Source of the DNA: Monarcha castaneiventris obscurior
Lineage: Eukaryota; Chordata; Aves; Passeriformes; Monarchidae
DNA length: 64,000 nucleotides
Direction of reading: 5' to 3'
Assembly (NCBI GenBank): GCA_026261815.1
Contig: JAMPIT010000174.1
Coordinates: forward strand, 12,462,001-12,526,000
Shown: in pieces, positions 57,181 to 64,000 of the stretch
Layout of the letters: every line of letters begins with the position of its first letter
Numbering within the stretch: position 1 is the stretch's first letter
Position numbers and translations under genes: made by a program
Notes under the pieces: model-generated
The model's database searches: none
What the model was told of the DNA's origin: nothing
The model's input: only the letters and a program-made list of their open reading frames with translations

Positions 57181-58869
57181 AGTGCTTCACACCATCCAGT
57201 GAACTCAGTAAGAGCTGCTGGATCTAACACCTATTAAAAATTGTGGCAATTATTTGGGAATCTAGCTATTAAGGTATGTAAACACATATCCTTTTCATTA
57301 ATGATGCATCTGTAGTTCAGCAGTGCTGATGTCTACTGACAAACTAAAAAGAATGTTGTTCCCAGGGAACTTCAAAAGGGTTTCTATTTACAAGTGTGTT
57401 GAAAATCCCAGTTTAAAAGTGTCTTGTCACATGTATCCTTGAACCCACTTAACACTAAGATTCAAGCACCCACGGGGTAGGGTAGATTGATCATGTTGAG
57501 TGCAGTAAGTATCTGCTTGCTTTCATAATGTCCACGCTGGGAATCTTTATGCATTTCACAAGGAGAACTGAGAACCATGCCGGCAAGTCACTCTTGTGAC
57601 CATTGGAAGTATCCATCATGAAACATGAAAGAGTGAAATATTTTTTAAAGCTCTCCCATATCAGGGAATTAAATGTCTTATTCTGGGCTACCCTTCTTGA
57701 GGAGGAGTCCCTCATCCTAGGAACTCCTTGCTCCTTCCTGCTGAAGGTGTTTTACTTTTCAAAGGTAATTACCTCTCATCTTAGCCAAAACTAGTAAGTG
57801 TGAAGTCTTTCAGGCTCATAGTAAGTTGCCTTATCACTGATTCATCAAGCAAAAAGCAGATAAAACAGAGGAACTACTTTCAACCTCTCACTTCTGCGTT
57901 AAATGGGAGCCTGCAAAACAGCCAATGCACTGAACTTTGTAGAGTTTATAAAGAAGTGCAAAGGCTGCATCCTGAGGGTTTAAGATCCACTACTGAGGAC
58001 TGGTGCAAGCTGCCAAGATGCCCAGAAGTATTTTAAAAATGGGGTACTCATAGATTTATGATATTCTGTGGATTAGACGACAGCTGAGAGATGACTCTCA
58101 GGGCACAGGCACTTAAGTGCCATTGGAGGTTCAACCACAAGCCTTTCTGAAGGTGAAACTTAGGATCCTGAGAGGCCTAAATACTGTGTGGCTTCTTTTC
58201 TGTAGACTGATCAGACCTGCACAATTCATTTTGTATTTGGACATACCTGCAAAAACCCTTAACGCTCCTCTACAAGGTGAGTGAGTCGTGCCAGAAGGAC
58301 TGAACACTCAGTAGGGAGACTTTCATAGTAACCTTGCAGCTACTCAGGGAGCCTGGAAGAGGGCAGGGGTGAGGGGAACAAATCAGGTTTGTAGGTGACA
58401 AATGAACAGTGCAAATTTTAAATGCAAAATGAAAAATGCTAAACAGTGGAAATTTAAACTCACTCTTCTCCCACAGCAAAACAAACAAAAAATTTAAGTC
58501 TCCTATTATTATTTCAATGGTTTGTATCCCACTGCTTGGGCAGGATTTGTTTTTGTATTTGTCTTAAGCACTTTGTATTGCTTTTCCATTTAACACACCT
58601 GTGCTGTTGATAGAAAAAGCTGAGAAAATTGAGCATTAATCTGAGGCTAACTGAGCTGAGACCAGCTGGGTGCATGAACTTGACTTTGCAGGTGGAACTT
58701 TGCAATTCTCTGCCGACCTCTGCCATGAGGAAAGGTGACAAGGTTTGCAGCATTTCAAAAGGCTGTTATGAACTGGAAGGTGATTCGTGTAGGGGAGAAC
58801 AGGTTGGTAAGTAACAGGAGGTGTGGGAGGCTTTCTGAGGAAAACAAACCCGTAAAGTGAAACATTTCA

Positions 58870-58915
58870 CTTAATTAAGCAGCCCCATTTTACAGTAGGG
58901 AGATCAAAGGAGAGA
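58870..58915 (-). mobile_element. Possible MIR-like fragment, reverse orientation
   Basis: gcagccccattttacagtag is the reverse complement of the MIR element for ctgtaaaatggggc. Only about 30 bp is alike, so the call is weak. Confidence 0.25.
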
Positions 58916-59236
58916 GGAATTGGAGAAGCAAAGAATGCAGTCTGTCCCATAAAAGATAGGCAAAAGGGGAAGATAAGTCTAAAAATAACAAGGGAAACCT
59001 GTGCAACCCTCAATGTTTATGAACAAGATCATTAAAGTAGCAAAACTAACCAGAAGGGAGACAGGGGAGGCATTTTGGCAGACAGTATTTCTCTGTGGCA
59101 CAGCCAAGTCTCAGTGGGATGGACACATCTTGATCAGCCCACACACTGGATTACCAGAAGAAATAAAGGAAGGGGTTTCACTGAAGAAAGGGAGCAAAAG
59201 CAATTGAGAAAGAAAAGGATGAAGAAGGATGAAGCT

Positions 59237-59484
59237 GAGTCAGGGGAGGTTTAAGTTGGATATCAGAACAAGGTTCTTCACCCAGAGGGTGTTTGGGCAC
59301 TGGAACAGGCTCCCCAGAGAATTGGTCACAGCACCAAGCCTGACAGAGCTCAGGAAGCATTTGGAAAATGTTCTCAGGTACATGGTGTGACTCTTGTGTG
59401 TCCTGCACAGGGCCAGGAGTTGGACTCAATGATCCAGATGGGTCTCTTCCAACTCAGTCGATTCTATGATTCTAAGATTCCATG
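59237..59484 (+). mobile_element. CR1 LINE 3' end, about 250 bp
   Basis: The plus strand carries the CR1 tail: a gaggtttaagttggatatca opening, cactggaacaggctccccag in the middle, gttggactcaatgatccaga near the end, then three imperfect octamers ATTCTATG, ATTCTAAG, ATTCCATG ending at 59484. It is 5'-truncated and contains no useful coding sequence. It lies inside a SEMA3D intron, antisense to the gene. Confidence 0.88.
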
Positions 59485-61842
59485 AATACAGCAAAATCTG
59501 AGGGGTTGTAAGATAACACATTTAACAAAAAGAAAACACGAAGAATTCAAGGGCCTAGGACTGCATTCAGATCTGGAGCAGAAAGAGGTGAGACATTAAA
59601 CTCTTCAAATGGACATGAGCAATGTGCTGGGCTGCTTCTTCTTGTAGCTAACTGACTTAGGCTGCCAAATTCTTACTTTGCTCATTCAGAGCTTTGTTTT
59701 GATCTTTTCACAAATCAGATCAATAAGGTATTTAGACCCATCAAAAACATTTGCTGTTGCCTTGGCTAGCATTTAACAGTCCTATGTTCTGCAGTAGATC
59801 AGGCTGAGTGCTAATCTGCATGTTTAAACACTGTCATTCCTCTAAAAATCTGACCTTAATGACATTTATTCACCATCAGTGAAATGAAGATGACTCCCTT
59901 GTATCCCATCAGAATTTCTAAAGGGATTAAAGCACTATAAATTGCTGTGATCCTGCAATAGCTACAGCTCAATAAATAAATTAGAAAAGGTTTCTTCCTC
60001 CTAATTCACTTAAAATCTTGTTCAAATGCCTTCTATGATTACTGGGAGGGCATTATGAAAACACTGCTTCAGAATGCAGAACACACTTTAAAGAAAGTTC
60101 TCCATGGTTTCTTTATTAATGGATAATTTCCTGAGTGAAATCCTAAGAGGCTGGAAGGAAACTGCATTTTTATCTGGGGACAGCTGCAGATATGCAAGTC
60201 CAATTTTTAAACATCTAAAGCAGATAGAGCAAAAGCTCCCTTGGTTTTCAACTCATCCTTTGTGTTGGGGCTGCCTGCTTCATGCTTTTTTTCTTCATGC
60301 TTTTTATTTTCAGCTTCCAAATGGAAAAAGATTAGAAGCCTTGCCTCTGTTGAATTCCCATGATTTCCACTTGCACTTTAATACCACTGAGCGAAGTTAA
60401 AGAGCTGTGTGCTCTGCAGTCTCAGTGCTGTGGAGTGTGCCAGAGGTCCCCTGTCACCATGTCCAGGGGTTCTGCTGACGGCAGAGGGCAGCCAGAGCCT
60501 GCCACAGCTCAGGGACATCAGCAGGCAGGGGCTGCTGCTGCCTGCTCGCCACTCAGCATTGCGAAGGCATGATATCATGGTCGTGTTGGGAGTTTATCTC
60601 ACACACAAATTGCCACAGGAAGCATTTTGTCAAAATTTCAAAATCAAAGTAGTCACAGTCTCTATAGTGAGCAGCTTTATTTACTTAAGAGATAACGGCA
60701 GCAGAGCAGAAAGTTAAATTAGGGTCTGCAGTCTCCTGCTTCTGTATAAATGCTGAAAGGAAGTCAATGCATCTCTCAAAGCCAACCACCAAAAGAAATG
60801 TATTTCCTAGAATAGCTATTTTTATAATTTGCCAGTAACTTAAAATATAGGAAATATAGAATCAGAGCAGTGCTGGCTATGCCAGCTCTAGGCAACAGTT
60901 ACGAGGAGCTTACATTTCAAAATGTTCTGGTAACTTAAAAAAGGGTAGATTATCCCTCTTTGGCTTTGTTCTGAGCATTCCTGAACCACCTCACAGTAGG
61001 AAAGAAATTACGAAATTAATCTTTAAGGAAGAGCATTTCAGTATTCACACTGCAGTGTTCTTCAAGGCTCGTGCTGCTTCTTTTCCTTGCCTTTTAGCCC
61101 TGTACTGCTTTTCCAGATCCCACCCTAAATCTGATCATATCCATGTTTGGCATAGCCCATCACAAGCCAACAGCATGGCATGAATCTGCTTATTTGGATA
61201 CCCTACATTAAACTACTGAGCCTGAAGTATTTTACAGTCCAGCTCCCTAAGAGAATAGATAAAAAAGCTATGCAGCAACATGTTTACCTAATCCATATAG
61301 TAAGTATTACAGATATCTTTCTTCTGACAACTTTCTTCAGTAAATCCACTTCCCTTCTCAGTCCTCAGTCAGACAAACTCCTACAGAAATCCACTGACCA
61401 TGAAGGTTTGGAGGACTTTTAAGAAAATATTTTCTCCCAGCTGTTATCAGGTGCTTAAAGGAAGCCATCGGAGAGCTAAGAGTTGGTTTATGGAAAACAT
61501 TTGTTAATCTTTCAACTTTCCAACCTTTACAATACTTGCAACCATGGATATTCAAATCAGTGATAAAGATCAGCACTGACATGCTTCAGCATGGCATGTT
61601 TCCTTCCTTGTGAATCGCAGCTCAACCATGTGATGGCTAATACACTCAAAAATGCAATGAGCTTATGACCCATCTATCTGCACAGAGTGTTCATCCTTAT
61701 GGGGCACTCTGAGTTTTTCAAGAGAGTTATTTTAATCCCTTTAGATGCCATGGGACCAGCTATTGTTCTCGCTGGCACCATTTCTGTAGCTAAAATTAAA
61801 TTAATCTGAACTTCTTTACCAGCTGTGGAGTTGCACACAATT

Positions 61843-61875
61843 TAAAAAAAAAAAATATATATATATAAAAAAAAA
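61843..61875 (+). repeat. A-run with central (AT)n
   Basis: An A-run of about 11 bases, then about seven AT units, then a second A-run. Likely length-variable. Confidence 0.8.
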
Positions 61876-63004
61876 TCTTCTTTTCGGGGGCACTATGTAT
61901 TTTGCATGACAGAGAGATACGTAAGCCTGCAACACGTAAATTGTCCCAATAAGCTGCGATTTGCTCCTTCAGGGCTGATCCTGGGCAGGCCAAATCAGTC
62001 TCTGAGCTGTCCTGGCCTTTGGAGAGAGAGCAGCTCTGAGACTCATCCTCAGCTGAGAGAAGGGAATCAGCACTTGGGGCCTGACCTGCCAAGCCCTGGG
62101 ACCACCATGTTCAACAAACATCATCAGCTTGGACCATGCAGTTGAGCCCAGTGGAAAGATGAAGAAGAAAACACAGAGATACAAGGAAACGTGTGAAAAG
62201 ATGGACTAAATTAACCAGATAATGTGGCTTGAGGCAAAGGCTACACCAGCGCTGAGGTCAGAGAAATAGTGCAGAAATGGCCAGATGGCTTCTCGGCCAC
62301 ATCTGACGTTGACAGCTCACTGCTGGCTGCCTAATACTTGTTCACTCAATACCTCACCAAGAGAATGTAGAGCTATTCCAGATAAAATTGTTGCTTTTTT
62401 ACATTCTACGTACAAAGAGTTGCTTAAAGTTGTGATGACGTTTTTGAAGATGATATATTATTTGAAAATACCATTTCTTTCTTGCCTGTAATGTCAGCCT
62501 GTGCTTTTCCAAATTTAATACTGTAACAGAAGTGGGAAAAAACTTTAATAACTTTTTCAAAGTTTTCCTCCTTATTTTGGCCTGTTACAGTTGAAGTCTT
62601 AAGAGATTGAGATTAGAAGTATTTCCAGATACCAAATTCCTCTTTTCTTCCTGTTACTTATTTTTTATCACATAAAATGTCCAGCAATTACCTCCTTATT
62701 TTACTTTAAACACAACACATGCACAAGCACACAAAAGAGAGCCAATGACAGTATCTCAATGATTTCAACAGACAGGATGATAACAAGAAATACAAATAAA
62801 AACCTCATGATAACACTATATAAAGAAATGCCTTTGGCTTTTTATGAAGCATTGATGCCTTAGAGGTGATTTCAGATAGATAAAACAGAAACACAGAAAA
62901 CAGATAGAAATATAGCTGTACAGTAGGAGACCACAATATGAGAGACAATCAGGAAATAGTCTGGACACAATGTTATCTCAGAGACATGGAAAAATGTATA
63001 TTTA

Positions 63005-64000
<996 letters not shown>

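Overview
The window is vertebrate nuclear DNA, almost certainly from a bird. It is AT-rich, sparse in repeats and built of short exons with GT-AG introns. Its two clear interspersed repeats are CR1 LINE 3' ends closing with the octamer-type tail (ATTCTATG-like units) typical of avian CR1. The species cannot be fixed from the sequence alone.

One protein-coding gene is supported: the 3' half of a class 3 semaphorin, best matched to SEMA3D (collapsin-2), on the minus strand. Eight coding exons lie between 63317 and 31438: 145, 223, 89, 42, 158, 65, 140 and 414 nt, the last including the TAG stop. All splice sites are GT-AG. After the first base, which completes a codon begun outside the window, the exons join into 1275 nt in one open frame: 424 residues plus stop. 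They encode the C-terminal half of the sema propeller, the PSI domain, a furin-type RRARR site, the Ig-like domain, the cysteine of the covalent dimer and the basic tail. The 5' exons (signal peptide and first half of the sema domain) lie beyond position 64000.

Layout: 1-30.3 kb is 3' flanking and intergenic DNA with no supported gene; it holds a (GATA)n microsatellite, a 16-bp hairpin, a 30-bp tandem duplication, a possible SINE head and a 0.8-kb CR1 copy. About 30.3-31.4 kb is the probable 3' UTR. 31.4-63.3 kb is the gene body, with a second CR1 copy and ancient SINE-like remnants in its introns. 63.3-64 kb is the start of the next intron upstream.

No previously undescribed biological system was found. 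The points most worth a second look are the changed C-terminal tail just after the last dibasic site, a strongly diverged 14-codon micro-exon in a conserved reading frame, and traces of ancient CORE/MIR-type SINEs. Comparisons with human SEMA3D and repeat families are from memory, because no search could be run.
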